Source: Phocaeicola_A sp045647865 (GTDB taxonomy: Bacteria > Bacteroidota > Bacteroidia > Bacteroidales > Bacteroidaceae). From it: DNA of 64,000 nt. This document shows, piece by piece, positions 44,834 to 53,792 of this stretch (within the stretch, counting starts at the first letter, position 1; each line of letters starts with the position of its first letter). The translations under genes were made by a program, and so were the position numbers. A model generated the notes under the pieces. That model worked only from the letters and a program-made list of their open reading frames with translations. It searched no databases and was not told the origin of the DNA. The stretch lies in the NCBI GenBank assembly GCA_045647865.1, contig JAZRMW010000005.1:4798-68797 (forward strand). Reading direction: 5' to 3'.

Positions 44834-46468
44834 TTACTTACGCTCCAATTCCCGCAAGTTTTCCATCTTTTTGGTTTCGAGGAATTCGTAAATGCCGCAA
44901 AGGTGTTCACGCACGCGCTGATTTCCGAATTCATATACCTTGGTGACAAGGCCATCGAGGAAATCACGGTCGTGGCTGACGACGATGAGTGTGCCGTCGA
45001 AATCGATAAGGGCCTGTTTCAAGATATCCTTGGTCTTTATATCGAGGTGGTTGGTAGGCTCGTCGAGGATAAGGAGGTTCACCGGCTCGAGGAGGAGTTT
45101 GAGCAACGCCAATCGGGTGCGCTCACCACCAGAGAGCACTTTCACCTTCTTCATGGATTCCTCGGGGCCACCGAACATGAAGGCACCAAGCAAATCGCGT
45201 ATCTTGTTGCGCACATCGCCCTTGGCCACATCATCGATGGTTTGGAAAACGGTGAGATTCTCGTCGAGCAAAGAGGCTTGATTCTGTGCGAAGTAACCAA
45301 TCTGCACGTTGTGGCCGAGGGTGAGGGTTCCGTCGAGAGGGATTTCACCCATGATGCTCTTGACCATCGTACTCTTTCCTTCACCATTACGACCAACGAA
45401 GGCAATCTTGTCGCCACGCTCGACCATGAAGGTGGCATCTTTGAAGATAAGGCGGTCGTAACTTTTTCCTACGCGATCGGCTATGACCGGATAGTTTCCG
45501 CTACGGGGAGAAGGAGGGAACTTAAGGCGCAAGCGTGAAGTGTCTTCCTCATCGACTTCGATGATTTCGAGTTTTTCCAACATCTTCACACGGCTCTGCA
45601 CTTGCAGGGTTTTACTATAGGTTCCCTTGAAACGTTCGATGAAGTCCTTGGTCTCCTGAATCATCTTCTGTTGCTCCTCGTACTGCTTCTGTTGTTGCTC
45701 GCGACGCTCTTTACGAAGTTCGAGGTAATGGCTATAGGTGGCCTTGTAGTCATAGATACGACCCATGGTCACCTCTATGGTGCGGGTGGTAATAGAATCC
45801 ACAAACTTTCGGTCGTGGCTGATAACGATGACGGCTTTGGCACTGTTGATGAGGAACTCTTCGAGCCATTGGATACTTTCGATATCGAGGTGGTTCGTTG
45901 GCTCATCAAGCAAGAGTACATCGGGATTCTGAAGAAGCAACTTGGCCAACTCGATGCGCATGCGCCATCCTCCGCTGAAGTCGCTTGTGGGCTTGTTGAA
46001 ATCTGTACGCTCAAAACCAAGACCGAGAAGAGCTTTCTCTACATCTTCCTCGAAGTGAGTGAGGTCGATGGCATAAAACTTCTCGCTCATGGAGGATACT
46101 TTTTCAATAAGCTCCATGTATGAGTCGCTCTCGTAGTCGGTACGTTCGGCCAACTCCTTGTTCATAGCTTCAATCTCCGCTTCCATCTCATGGAGGTGGG
46201 CAAAGGCTTGGCTTGCTTCTTCGAACACGGTGCGTCCGTCCTCGGTCATCAGATGCTGAGGGAGGTAAGCTACTACGCAATCTTTGGGTGCAGAGACTTT
46301 TCCGCGAGTGGGTTGGCGTACTCCGGCCAAAATTTTCAATAGAGTACTTTTACCTGCACCGTTTTTCCCCATAAGGGCGATGCGGTCCTTTTCATTGATT
46401 TGGAATGAAATGTCACTAAAGAGAGTGGTGCCTCCGAACTCTACGGTGAGGCCGTCAACTGAAATCAT
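44834..46468 (-). CDS. ABC-F family ATPase
   Basis: 544 residues from the ATG at 46466-46468; the longer frame extends through a GC-rich repeat and is excluded. Two ABC domains without membrane segments: Walker A GKNGAGKST and GRNGEGKST, signatures DFSGGWRMR and LSGGERTRL, Walker B LLLDEPTNHLD and LILDEPTNHLD. The ~75-residue inter-domain linker is the P-site tRNA-interaction motif. ABC-F proteins act on ribosomes. The sequence is of the general housekeeping (YbiT/Uup-like) type; there is no evidence here for antibiotic resistance. Confidence 0.94.
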   Translation of the reverse strand: MISVDGLTVEFGGTTLFSDISFQINEKDRIALMGKNGAGKSTLLKILAGVRQPTRGKVSAPKDCVVAYLPQHLMTEDGRTVFEEASQAFAHLHEMEAEIEAMNKELAERTDYESDSYMELIEKVSSMSEKFYAIDLTHFEEDVEKALLGLGFERTDFNKPTSDFSGGWRMRIELAKLLLQNPDVLLLDEPTNHLDIESIQWLEEFLINSAKAVIVISHDRKFVDSITTRTIEVTMGRIYDYKATYSHYLELRKERREQQQKQYEEQQKMIQETKDFIERFKGTYSKTLQVQSRVKMLEKLEIIEVDEEDTSRLRLKFPPSPRSGNYPVIADRVGKSYDRLIFKDATFMVERGDKIAFVGRNGEGKSTMVKSIMGEIPLDGTLTLGHNVQIGYFAQNQASLLDENLTVFQTIDDVAKGDVRNKIRDLLGAFMFGGPEESMKKVKVLSGGERTRLALLKLLLEPVNLLILDEPTNHLDIKTKDILKQALIDFDGTLIVVSHDRDFLDGLVTKVYEFGNQRVREHLCGIYEFLETKKMENLRELERK

Positions 46469-46494
46469 ATTGTTATATATAATAAGAAAAGAGA

Positions 46495-46536
46495 CCCTCC
46501 CCCTTGCTTCTCCCAAGGGAGGGGCAAGGGGGAGGG
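46495..46536. repeat. GC-rich palindrome between DASS and ABC-F genes
   Basis: Perfect 13-bp arms (46495-46507 and 46524-46536, CCCTCCCCCTTGC and complement) plus an inner TCCC/GGGA pair. Same family as 14551-14662. Confidence 0.8.
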
Positions 46537-46554
46537 CCCGCTGTTATGTTTTTT

Positions 46555-48072
46555 TTATCCAAAGAATCCTATGTTACCCAACATGATCAACATGCCATAG
46601 CCCAATACCAAGCCGATGATACCCATGATGAGTCCAGCCTTGGCCATGTATTTCTGTTCAATCATACCAGTACCGTGAGCCAATGCATTCGGAGGAGTAG
46701 AGATAGGCAAGCACATAGCCATAGAAGCGGCGATGGCGATACCGATCAGCAAGCAGGCTACACCACCCAGAGGAGCCAGCTCGGCGGTCATACTCTTACC
46801 AACTACGGCAAGGATAGGCACCAAGAGGGCGGCAGTAGCGGTGTTGGAGATGAAGTTTGAAAGTGTGTAGCAGATGATACCACCACCAATCAATACCAAC
46901 AATGCAGGCCATGTGTTGAACGGAATGGCGTTGATGAGGTTGTTGGCCAATCCTGTCTCATTCAAGGCTACACCAAGGGCGAAACCGCCGGCAACCATCC
47001 AAAGTACGGCCCAGTTGATTTCTTCCAGGTCGCGACGAGTCAAGACACCAATACCGGCAAATACGGCTACTGGCAACAAGGCTACAACGTTAGAGTTTAC
47101 TCCAGTCACCTTATCTGTAATCCACAACAATACGGTAACAGCAAATGTGATGTAAACGATGATTGAACGCCAGTCTTTCTTTGCCTCACCTTCAATCTTC
47201 AATTCGATATTCTTCTGCTTGAAGGGGAACATCTTCAAAAGAAGGAACCATCCGATAACGAGAATCAAAATGGTGAAGGGCAACATGAACATCATCCATT
47301 CACCGAAACCAAGGTTCATGTTCAAACCTTCGGGATCGTTCAAGTACTTCAAGGCAATGGCATTCGGAGGAGTACCGATAGGAGTACCCAAACCACCTAC
47401 GTTGGCACCGATGGGGATAGCCATGGCCAAAGCAATCTTACCCTTACCGTCTGCGGGGAGAGCCTTCAATACGGGCGCCAAGAAGGTCAACATCATAGCG
47501 GCAGTAGCAGTGTTGCTCAAGAACATAGAGAAGATTCCTGTTACCAATACGAAGCCGAGCAATACGAAACGTGACTGAGTTCCGAAAGGCTTCAGCATAA
47601 CCTTGGCCAATGCTGAGTCCATACCGGTCTTAGTAGCGGCAATAGCCAATACAAAACCACCCAAGAACAGCATGATGATGGGGTCAGCAAAGCAGTAAAC
47701 GATAGACTTATATTTAATGAGTGTACCAAGTTGTGAAGCATCGTAACCTTCACGGAAAAGCCACAAAGCACTGTCGGAAGCAGTGAAAAGCAGTACAACC
47801 ATGACGATTACTGAAGTTACCCATGCAGGCACGGCTTCGAAAATCCACATCAAAGTGGCGAATGCGAATACGGCGATTACGCGTTGTTCTACAAGAGTCA
47901 AACCCTCAATTCCGAAAGAACTGGTCGGGAGTAACCACAAAAGCAGAGATACACCTACTGCTACAAGAATTTTGATTACGTTTGAAAGCGTATTGTCATC
48001 AGACAAACGTCTCTCTTTTCTCTTCTTTTGGTATTCTTCTACCAAATGAAAACCTGGAAAAATTTTAAACAT
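46555..48072 (-). CDS. DASS/SLC13-family sodium:dicarboxylate-type transporter
   Basis: 505 residues, about 11-12 membrane segments. The duplicated substrate/Na+ motifs SNTATAAM and SNTATAALL are present, each preceded by a hairpin, as in VcINDY, along with GGLGTPIGTPPNAIA and LPISTPPNALA. It probably imports or exchanges succinate-type dicarboxylates, fitting a succinate fermenter that also carries oad and mut genes (inference). The N-terminal 35 residues are cytoplasmic and basic. Confidence 0.92.
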   Translation of the reverse strand: MFKIFPGFHLVEEYQKKRKERRLSDDNTLSNVIKILVAVGVSLLLWLLPTSSFGIEGLTLVEQRVIAVFAFATLMWIFEAVPAWVTSVIVMVVLLFTASDSALWLFREGYDASQLGTLIKYKSIVYCFADPIIMLFLGGFVLAIAATKTGMDSALAKVMLKPFGTQSRFVLLGFVLVTGIFSMFLSNTATAAMMLTFLAPVLKALPADGKGKIALAMAIPIGANVGGLGTPIGTPPNAIALKYLNDPEGLNMNLGFGEWMMFMLPFTILILVIGWFLLLKMFPFKQKNIELKIEGEAKKDWRSIIVYITFAVTVLLWITDKVTGVNSNVVALLPVAVFAGIGVLTRRDLEEINWAVLWMVAGGFALGVALNETGLANNLINAIPFNTWPALLVLIGGGIICYTLSNFISNTATAALLVPILAVVGKSMTAELAPLGGVACLLIGIAIAASMAMCLPISTPPNALAHGTGMIEQKYMAKAGLIMGIIGLVLGYGMLIMLGNIGFFG

Positions 48073-48732
48073 ACGATAATATTAATTTGTTAAAAGTTAA
48101 ATATTTTTTTTCTTGTTGGGTTTGTTGGATCGTGCATCGTTTCTTCCCGTTTGATTGGCGTATGCAGGGGCCGGAAGCTTGTTGTAGAATCAACCAAGAA
48201 TTCCTTTATGGCGAAATGGTTTATTCTGTATTTCAATCTTGCCACACGTCCTATCGTAATGATACTACACAGTACGCCTATCTACTTCGGAGATACCAAT
48301 GCGTTGATTTGCTAATGTGCCAATTGTGGACTTTCGCCATTGGTGAAGTGCCGTATGTTTATTGTCAAATTTGCATATTGGCACATTAGCACATCGCTAA
48401 AACTGCTGCAAAATTACCCTAAAAAAGCCAACTGACACAAGCTTCTTTTTACATTTTTATTAAGTTTTCATGCAAATGTAAGAAAAGCTTGTGTACCTAA
48501 ATATAAATAGGTGTGTATTGCTATGTCGGGGTGACAATTCTGAAGGATAATGCCTCGTTGGTCGCAATTGTCATGAATGATTTTCTTTCCTGTCCTTCCG
48601 TAATTTTTTTCAGGTAGGAGAGAAAAATGCGAAGGTAATATACCTTATTTATCATTTATTTCCTTACCTTTGCACGGTAATATGTAAAAAATGCATACAG
48701 AAAACATAGATATTAACCATTAAAACAAAGCT
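48073..48732. other. 660-bp gap upstream of mutA with two long inverted repeats
   Basis: No convincing gene. 48311-48324 and 48377-48390 form a 14-bp perfect inverted repeat (GCTAATGTGCCAAT). 48435-48456 and 48474-48494 form a 21-bp near-perfect hairpin (ACACAAGCTT...) with a 17-nt loop. A -7 element TACCTTTG is at 48665-48672. I looked for a cobalamin riboswitch and did not find its core. Confidence 0.7.
48665..48672 (+). promoter_or_regulatory. -7 element of mutA promoter
   Basis: TACCTTTG on the plus strand, 60 bp before the mutA ATG. The -33 region is weak. Confidence 0.55.
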
Positions 48733-50592
48733 ATGGCAAATTGTAAAGAGAAACTTTTCGCTGACTTTGCTCCCGTCTCTACCCAAGAATGGATGGACAA
48801 AATCAATGTAGATTTGAAGGGAGCGGACTTCGAGAAGAAGTTGGTGTGGAAAACCAACGAAGGATTTAAGGTTAAGCCCTTCTACCGTAAGGAGGACTTG
48901 GAGAACTTGACAACAACCGAGGCATTGCCCGGAGAGTTCCCTTATTTAAGAGGAACAAAGAAAAACGACAATACGTGGTATGTGCGTCAGGATATTAAAG
49001 TTGAATGTGCTAAGGAGGCCAATGCTAAGGCACTGGATATATTGAATAAAGGTGTTGATTCAATCGGATTCAGTTTGAAGAAGAAAGATCTTTGTCCTGA
49101 ATATATCGAAACTTTGCTCGAGGGTATTTGTGCTGAGTGTGTAGAGTTGAACTTCTCTACTTGCCAAGGTGCTACCGTGATGTTGGCCAAATTACTTGTT
49201 GAGTATTTCACGAAAAAAGGTTATGACCTTGCGGCATTGAAGGGTAGCGTCAATTACGACCCGATGGGCAAGATGCTTTGCAAAGGCAAGGATATGACCG
49301 CCTATGTTGCTACAGCTAAGGAACTGGTGGAGGTTATGTCTGCCCTTCCAAAGTACCGTTGTATCAGTGTGAACGCTATTGAATTGAATAATGCCGGTTC
49401 ATATATCAGTCAAGAGTTGGGTTATGCTCTTGCTTGGGGTAATGAATACTTGAATGCTCTTGTAGAAACTGGATTGGATGCCGCACAGGTGGCAAAGAAG
49501 ATAAAGTTCAATTTCGGTATCAGCTCAAACTACTTCTTGGAAATCGCCAAATTCCGCGCTGCTCGTATGCTTTGGGCAAATATTGTAAAGGAATATAATC
49601 CGGCTTGCGAATGTGCTTGCAAGATGAAAATCCATGCGGAAACATCATCGTTCAATCTGACGTTGTTCGATGCTCACGTAAACATGCTCCGTACACAGAC
49701 AGAGGCGATGAGTGCAGCTCTTGCGGGTGTAGATTCAATTACCGTTTCTCCTTTTGACAAGGCTTATCAGATGGCTGATGACTTTTCAGAACGCATAGCT
49801 CGCAACCAACAACTCTTGTTGAAGGAAGAGTGTCATTTTGATAAGGTGGTTGACCCTGCTGCCGGTTCTTATTACATCGAAAATCTTACTGTATCTATTG
49901 CTCAGCAGGCATGGAACCTTTTCCTCGAAGTGGAAGAGGCGGGTGGTATGATGGAAGCCATCAAGGCTGGCAAGGTGCAGGAATCAGTGAACGCCAGCAA
50001 CAAGGCTCGTCACGAAGCTGTGTCAAAACGGCGTGAGATTCTTCTCGGTACGAACCAGTATCCGAACTTTACCGAACTCTCTGAAGGAAAGGCTCCTATG
50101 GGTTGCCAATGCTGTTGTGGTGGCCAACATGAGTGCGAAAAACCTTTTGCGACTTTAAATAAAGATCGTGCCGCAAGTGAGTTTGAGGCCCTTCGTCTGG
50201 AGACTGAAAATTCAGGTAAACGTCCGAAGGCATTTATGTTGACTATTGGTAACCTGGCCATGCGTCAGGCACGTGCCCAGTTCTCATGCAACTTCTTGGC
50301 TTGTGCCGGATATGAAGTGATTGACAATCTTGGTTTCCCCACTGTGGAAGAGGGTGTGGAAGCTGCGATGAAAGCTGGTGCCGACATCGTGGTGCTCTGC
50401 TCAAGCGATGACGAGTATGCTGAATATGCTATCCCTGCCTATCAGGCGCTCAACGGACGCGCGATGTTCATCGTAGCAGGTGTTCCCGCTTGCATGGACG
50501 ACCTGAAAGCCGCCGGCATCGAGAACTTCATCCATGTGCGTTGCAACGTGCTGGAAACACTGCGTGGGTATAATGCGAAGTTATTAAAATAA
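48733..50592 (+). CDS. mutA: Methylmalonyl-CoA mutase small subunit
   Basis: 619 residues. TIM-barrel homologue of the catalytic subunit (FRAARMLWANIVKEYNP, ETSSFNLTLFDAHVNMLRTQTEAMSAAL). The C-terminal flavodoxin-like domain lacks the DxHxxG cobalamin motif (NLAMRQARAQFSCNF in its place), as expected for the non-catalytic MutA. A Cys-rich loop (GCQCCCGGQHEC) sits between the domains. With MutB it interconverts succinyl-CoA and methylmalonyl-CoA on the propionate route. mutB follows after an inserted 520-bp unit. Confidence 0.95.
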   Translation: MANCKEKLFADFAPVSTQEWMDKINVDLKGADFEKKLVWKTNEGFKVKPFYRKEDLENLTTTEALPGEFPYLRGTKKNDNTWYVRQDIKVECAKEANAKALDILNKGVDSIGFSLKKKDLCPEYIETLLEGICAECVELNFSTCQGATVMLAKLLVEYFTKKGYDLAALKGSVNYDPMGKMLCKGKDMTAYVATAKELVEVMSALPKYRCISVNAIELNNAGSYISQELGYALAWGNEYLNALVETGLDAAQVAKKIKFNFGISSNYFLEIAKFRAARMLWANIVKEYNPACECACKMKIHAETSSFNLTLFDAHVNMLRTQTEAMSAALAGVDSITVSPFDKAYQMADDFSERIARNQQLLLKEECHFDKVVDPAAGSYYIENLTVSIAQQAWNLFLEVEEAGGMMEAIKAGKVQESVNASNKARHEAVSKRREILLGTNQYPNFTELSEGKAPMGCQCCCGGQHECEKPFATLNKDRAASEFEALRLETENSGKRPKAFMLTIGNLAMRQARAQFSCNFLACAGYEVIDNLGFPTVEEGVEAAMKAGADIVVLCSSDDEYAEYAIPAYQALNGRAMFIVAGVPACMDDLKAAGIENFIHVRCNVLETLRGYNAKLLK

Positions 50593-50597
50593 TATTA

Positions 50598-51117
50598 AAA
50601 CGCAGAGACGCGGAGACGCAGAGTTCTTCTTTTAGAGCTTTTAGGAGACTATGAGATTGGAAAGTGTATATAATGCTGTCAGCGAAATGATTATAGGAGC
50701 GGCTATAGATGTTCATAAAGAATTAGGGCCAGGACTCTTGGAATCGGTATATGAAGCGTGTCTCATAGAAGAACTGAACCGTAGGGGACTCAAAGTGGAA
50801 AGTCAAATCATGTTTCCGCTTCTCTATAAAGGTAAAAAATTAGATAAAGAATTCAGAATAGACCTTTTGGTTGAAGATGATGTTATTATTGAATTAAAGG
50901 CTGTTAATGAAATATTGCCAGTGCATGAAGTTCAGTTGGTGACTTATCTGAAATTGACAGGAAAGAGATTGGGGCTTTTGATAAATTTCAATGTGCCAGT
51001 ATTGACAAAAGGAGTCAGACGTAAAGTCAATCATTTCGTCGAAGGCGAAATAAAAAACTCCAAGTCTCTGTAAGTCTCAATAAAATAAAAACTCTGCGAC
51101 TCAGCGTCTCTGCGTTT
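50598..51117. mobile_element. 520-bp GxxExxY unit with 28-bp inverted terminal repeats
   Basis: The ends 50598-50625 and 51090-51117 are inverted copies of a 28-bp sequence (AAACGCAGAGACGC...GCAGAGTT) matching at 26 of 28 positions. The unit holds only the GxxExxY gene and splits the otherwise adjacent mutA and mutB. AAATAAT occurs just outside both ends (50587-50593 and 51123-51129) and might be a target duplication, but the region is AT-rich so this is weak. A solo copy of the end repeat is at 27250-27276. Confidence 0.65.
50651..51073 (+). CDS. GxxExxY protein (PDDEXK_3 family)
   Basis: 140 residues. GPGLLESVYEACL gives the family-naming GxxExxY; FRIDLLVEDDVIIELKAV gives the D and E-x-K of a PD-(D/E)XK nuclease fold, and HEVQLVTYLK gives the conserved Gln helix. 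Function is not established for this family. It is intact, is not expected in a mut operon, and is bounded by inverted repeats, so it may be the gene that mobilises or maintains the unit (inference). Confidence 0.9.
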   Translation: MRLESVYNAVSEMIIGAAIDVHKELGPGLLESVYEACLIEELNRRGLKVESQIMFPLLYKGKKLDKEFRIDLLVEDDVIIELKAVNEILPVHEVQLVTYLKLTGKRLGLLINFNVPVLTKGVRRKVNHFVEGEIKNSKSL

Positions 51118-51135
51118 AAAAAAAATAATTAGAAT

Positions 51136-53280
51136 ATGCGTAAAGATTTTAGAAATATAGACGTGTTTGCCGGATTCCAACCACAGAATGGTATGGAGTG
51201 GCAGCAAGCCAATGGCATTGAAGCCAACTGGAAGACACCGGAGCAGATTGATGTAAAGCCGGTATATACGAAGGAAGACCTTGAAGGAATGGAGCACCTC
51301 GACTATGTGGCAGGTATTCCTCCCTACTTGCGTGGCCCTTATTCAATGATGTACACCTTCCGTCCGTGGACAATCCGTCAGTATGCCGGATTCTCTACCG
51401 CTGAGGAGAGTAACGCATTCTATCGTCGTAACTTGGCCAGTGGCCAGAAAGGATTGTCGGTAGCATTCGACCTTCCCACACACCGTGGATACGACCCCGA
51501 TCACGAACGTGTGGTAGGCGACGTAGGTAAGGCCGGTGTGTCCATCTGCTCATTGGAGAACATGAAGGTGTTGTTCGACGGTATTCCTTTGAACAAGATG
51601 TCCGTGTCAATGACCATGAACGGTGCCGTACTTCCCGTATTGGCATTCTATATCAACGCAGGTTTGGAGCAAGGTGCTAAGTTGGAAGAGATGGCTGGTA
51701 CCATTCAGAATGACATCTTGAAGGAGTTCATGGTGCGTAATACTTACATCTATCCGCCCGCATTCTCCATGAAGATTATCTCTGACATCTTCGAATATAC
51801 TTCACAGAAGATGCCTAAGTTCAATAGTATCTCCATCTCTGGTTACCACATGCAGGAAGCCGGTGCTACGGCTGTCATCGAATTGGCTTACACCCTTGCC
51901 GATGGTTTGGAGTATCTTCGTGCCGGTGTGGCCGCAGGTATCGATATTGATGCTTTTGCACCTCGTTTGTCATTCTTCTGGGCTATCGGTATGAACCACT
52001 TTATGGAGATTGCCAAGATGCGTGCCGCCCGTATGTTGTGGGCCAAGATTGTGAAGCAGTTCAACCCGAAGAATCCGAAGTCATTGGCTCTTCGTACCCA
52101 CTCACAAACTTCAGGTTGGAGTCTCACCGAGCAGGATCCGTTCAATAACGTCGGACGTACCTGTATCGAAGCGATGGCCGCTGCTCTTGGTCATACCCAA
52201 TCGCTCCATACTAACGCATTGGACGAAGCCATTGCGTTGCCCACCGACTTCTCGGCACGTATTGCCCGTAACACTCAGATTTACATTCAGGAAGAGACCA
52301 ACGTATGCAAGAACGTTGACCCATGGGGCGGTTCTTACTACGTGGAGGCATTGACCAACGAGTTGGCTCACCGTGCATGGGAGCACATTCAGGAAATCGA
52401 AAGCCTCGGAGGTATGGCCAAGGCTATCGAAACAGGTATTCCCAAGATGCGTATCGAAGAGGCCGCAGCCCGCACTCAGGCACGTATCGATGGTGGCACA
52501 CAGACTATCGTGGGTACTAACAAGTACCGTCTGGAGAAGGAAGACCCCATCGATATTCTCGAAGTGGATAATACAGCTGTGCGTCTCGAGCAAATCGAGA
52601 ACCTCAAACGACTGAAGGAAGGACGTAACGAGGAAGAAGTACAGAAGGCACTCGAAGCCATTACCCGATGTGTGGAAACTGGCGAAGGTAATTTGCTTGA
52701 ATTGGCCGTAGAGGCAGCCCATGTGCGTGCTACTCTCGGTGAAATTTCCGATGCTTGCGAAAAGATTGTTGGACGTTATAAAGCAATAATTAGAACTATA
52801 TCAGGCGTGTATTCATCAGAAAATAAGAAGGATGCAGATTTCGTACGTGCGTGCGAACTGACTGAAGAATTTGCGAAGAAGGAGGGACGTCGTCCGCGTA
52901 TCATGATTGCCAAGATGGGTCAGGACGGACACGACCGTGGTGCAAAGGTAGTAGCCACCGGCTATGCCGATTGTGGCTTCGATGTGGATATGGGACCGCT
53001 CTTCCAGACTCCTGCCGAGGCTGCCCGCGATGCTGTAGAGAACGACGTCCACATCGTTGGTGTATCTTCACTCGCTGCTGGACACAAGACGCTTGTGCCG
53101 CAGATTATTGATGAGTTGAAGAAACTTGGTCGCGAGGATATCATGGTGATTGCAGGTGGTGTAATCCCTGCTCAGGATTACGACTTCCTTTATCAGGCAG
53201 GCGTTGCCGCCATCTTCGGCCCTGGAACTTCCGTGTCAAAGGCTGCATGTCAGATTCTGGAAATGTTGCTGGAAGAATAA
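51136..53280 (+). CDS. mutB: Methylmalonyl-CoA mutase large subunit
   Basis: 714 residues. Substrate TIM barrel with RPWTIRQYAGFSTAEESN, GLSVAFDLPTHRGYD and RTHSQTSGWSLTEQDP. The C-terminal cobalamin domain has DGHDRGAKV, with the axial His at about residue 599, and GPGTSVSKAA. Adenosylcobalamin-dependent isomerase of succinyl-CoA and (R)-methylmalonyl-CoA. The start ATG lies 18 bp after the right end repeat of the inserted unit, so any native ribosome-binding context has been replaced or moved. Confidence 0.96.
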   Translation: MRKDFRNIDVFAGFQPQNGMEWQQANGIEANWKTPEQIDVKPVYTKEDLEGMEHLDYVAGIPPYLRGPYSMMYTFRPWTIRQYAGFSTAEESNAFYRRNLASGQKGLSVAFDLPTHRGYDPDHERVVGDVGKAGVSICSLENMKVLFDGIPLNKMSVSMTMNGAVLPVLAFYINAGLEQGAKLEEMAGTIQNDILKEFMVRNTYIYPPAFSMKIISDIFEYTSQKMPKFNSISISGYHMQEAGATAVIELAYTLADGLEYLRAGVAAGIDIDAFAPRLSFFWAIGMNHFMEIAKMRAARMLWAKIVKQFNPKNPKSLALRTHSQTSGWSLTEQDPFNNVGRTCIEAMAAALGHTQSLHTNALDEAIALPTDFSARIARNTQIYIQEETNVCKNVDPWGGSYYVEALTNELAHRAWEHIQEIESLGGMAKAIETGIPKMRIEEAAARTQARIDGGTQTIVGTNKYRLEKEDPIDILEVDNTAVRLEQIENLKRLKEGRNEEEVQKALEAITRCVETGEGNLLELAVEAAHVRATLGEISDACEKIVGRYKAIIRTISGVYSSENKKDADFVRACELTEEFAKKEGRRPRIMIAKMGQDGHDRGAKVVATGYADCGFDVDMGPLFQTPAEAARDAVENDVHIVGVSSLAAGHKTLVPQIIDELKKLGREDIMVIAGGVIPAQDYDFLYQAGVAAIFGPGTSVSKAACQILEMLLEE

Positions 53281-53283
53281 ATT

Positions 53284-53375
53284 AGCTACGAGTGACGAGC
53301 TACGAGTGACGAGTAAAGTGTGCCGCATGGCAACTTGTCACTTGTAGCTTATCACTCGTAGCTACTAACTCGTAA
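53284..53375. repeat. TACGAGT-family inverted repeat between mutB and FKBP gene
   Basis: Left arm AGCTACGAGTGACGAGCTA... (53284-53314), centre GTGCCGCATGGC, right arm CACTTGTAGCTTATCACT... (53341-53375). It can fold into a long hairpin. Same family as the insertions in ccsBA. Confidence 0.8.
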
Positions 53376-53382
53376 CTATATA

Positions 53383-53781
53383 ATGAGCAAAAAACAATTA
53401 CTTTATAAAGAAGAAAACGAAGCCTTTTTGCGACTGAAAGAGCAGGAAGGCGTCAAGCCTTTGGCGGCAGGTGTGCTTCACGAAGTGTTGCAAGTGGGGA
53501 AGGGGGCTTCACCAACATTGAGCAACATCGTTTCGGTGTATTACAAGGGTATGCTCATCAATGGTAAGGTGTTTGATGATAACACGGCTCAGGGGTATCC
53601 TGATGCATTCCGTTTGAACGATTTGATTGATGGGTGGAAGATTGCACTAACCCGTATGAGAGTAGGGGATAAGTGGCGTATTTATGTGCCGGCTACTCTT
53701 GGCTATGGAACTGTTTCAACTGCTGGAATTCCCAAACATTCGACTCTGATATTTGAGATAGAATTAGTCGGTATTGCGTGA
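53383..53781 (+). CDS. FKBP-type peptidyl-prolyl isomerase
   Basis: 132 residues with no signal peptide. A single FKBP domain: VSVYYKGMLINGKVFDDN, GWKIALTRMRVGDKWRIYVPATLGYG, STLIFEIELVGI. It catalyses cis-trans isomerisation of Xaa-Pro bonds. It follows mutB across a repeat-bearing 102-bp gap; a functional tie to mutB is not implied. Confidence 0.92.
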   Translation: MSKKQLLYKEENEAFLRLKEQEGVKPLAAGVLHEVLQVGKGASPTLSNIVSVYYKGMLINGKVFDDNTAQGYPDAFRLNDLIDGWKIALTRMRVGDKWRIYVPATLGYGTVSTAGIPKHSTLIFEIELVGIA

Positions 53782-53792
53782 TGAAGGAGTTG

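Noticed and set aside
44834..46468. ABC-F protein as an antibiotic-resistance factor
   Set aside because: Its sequence is of the general housekeeping type, with core genes around it and no resistance context.
48087..48389. 100-codon open frame on the plus strand
   Set aside because: Composition is Cys/Trp/Tyr-rich without a domain, and the frame runs into an inverted repeat; probably chance.
48400..48732. Cobalamin riboswitch upstream of mutA
   Set aside because: GCCAACTGACA faintly recalls a B12 box, but the rest of the conserved core is absent and the spacing to the gene does not fit.
50587..51129. AAATAAT on both sides of the GxxExxY unit as a certain target-site duplication
   Set aside because: Both flanks are AT-rich and the copies are not directly abutting the repeats; kept only as a possibility.
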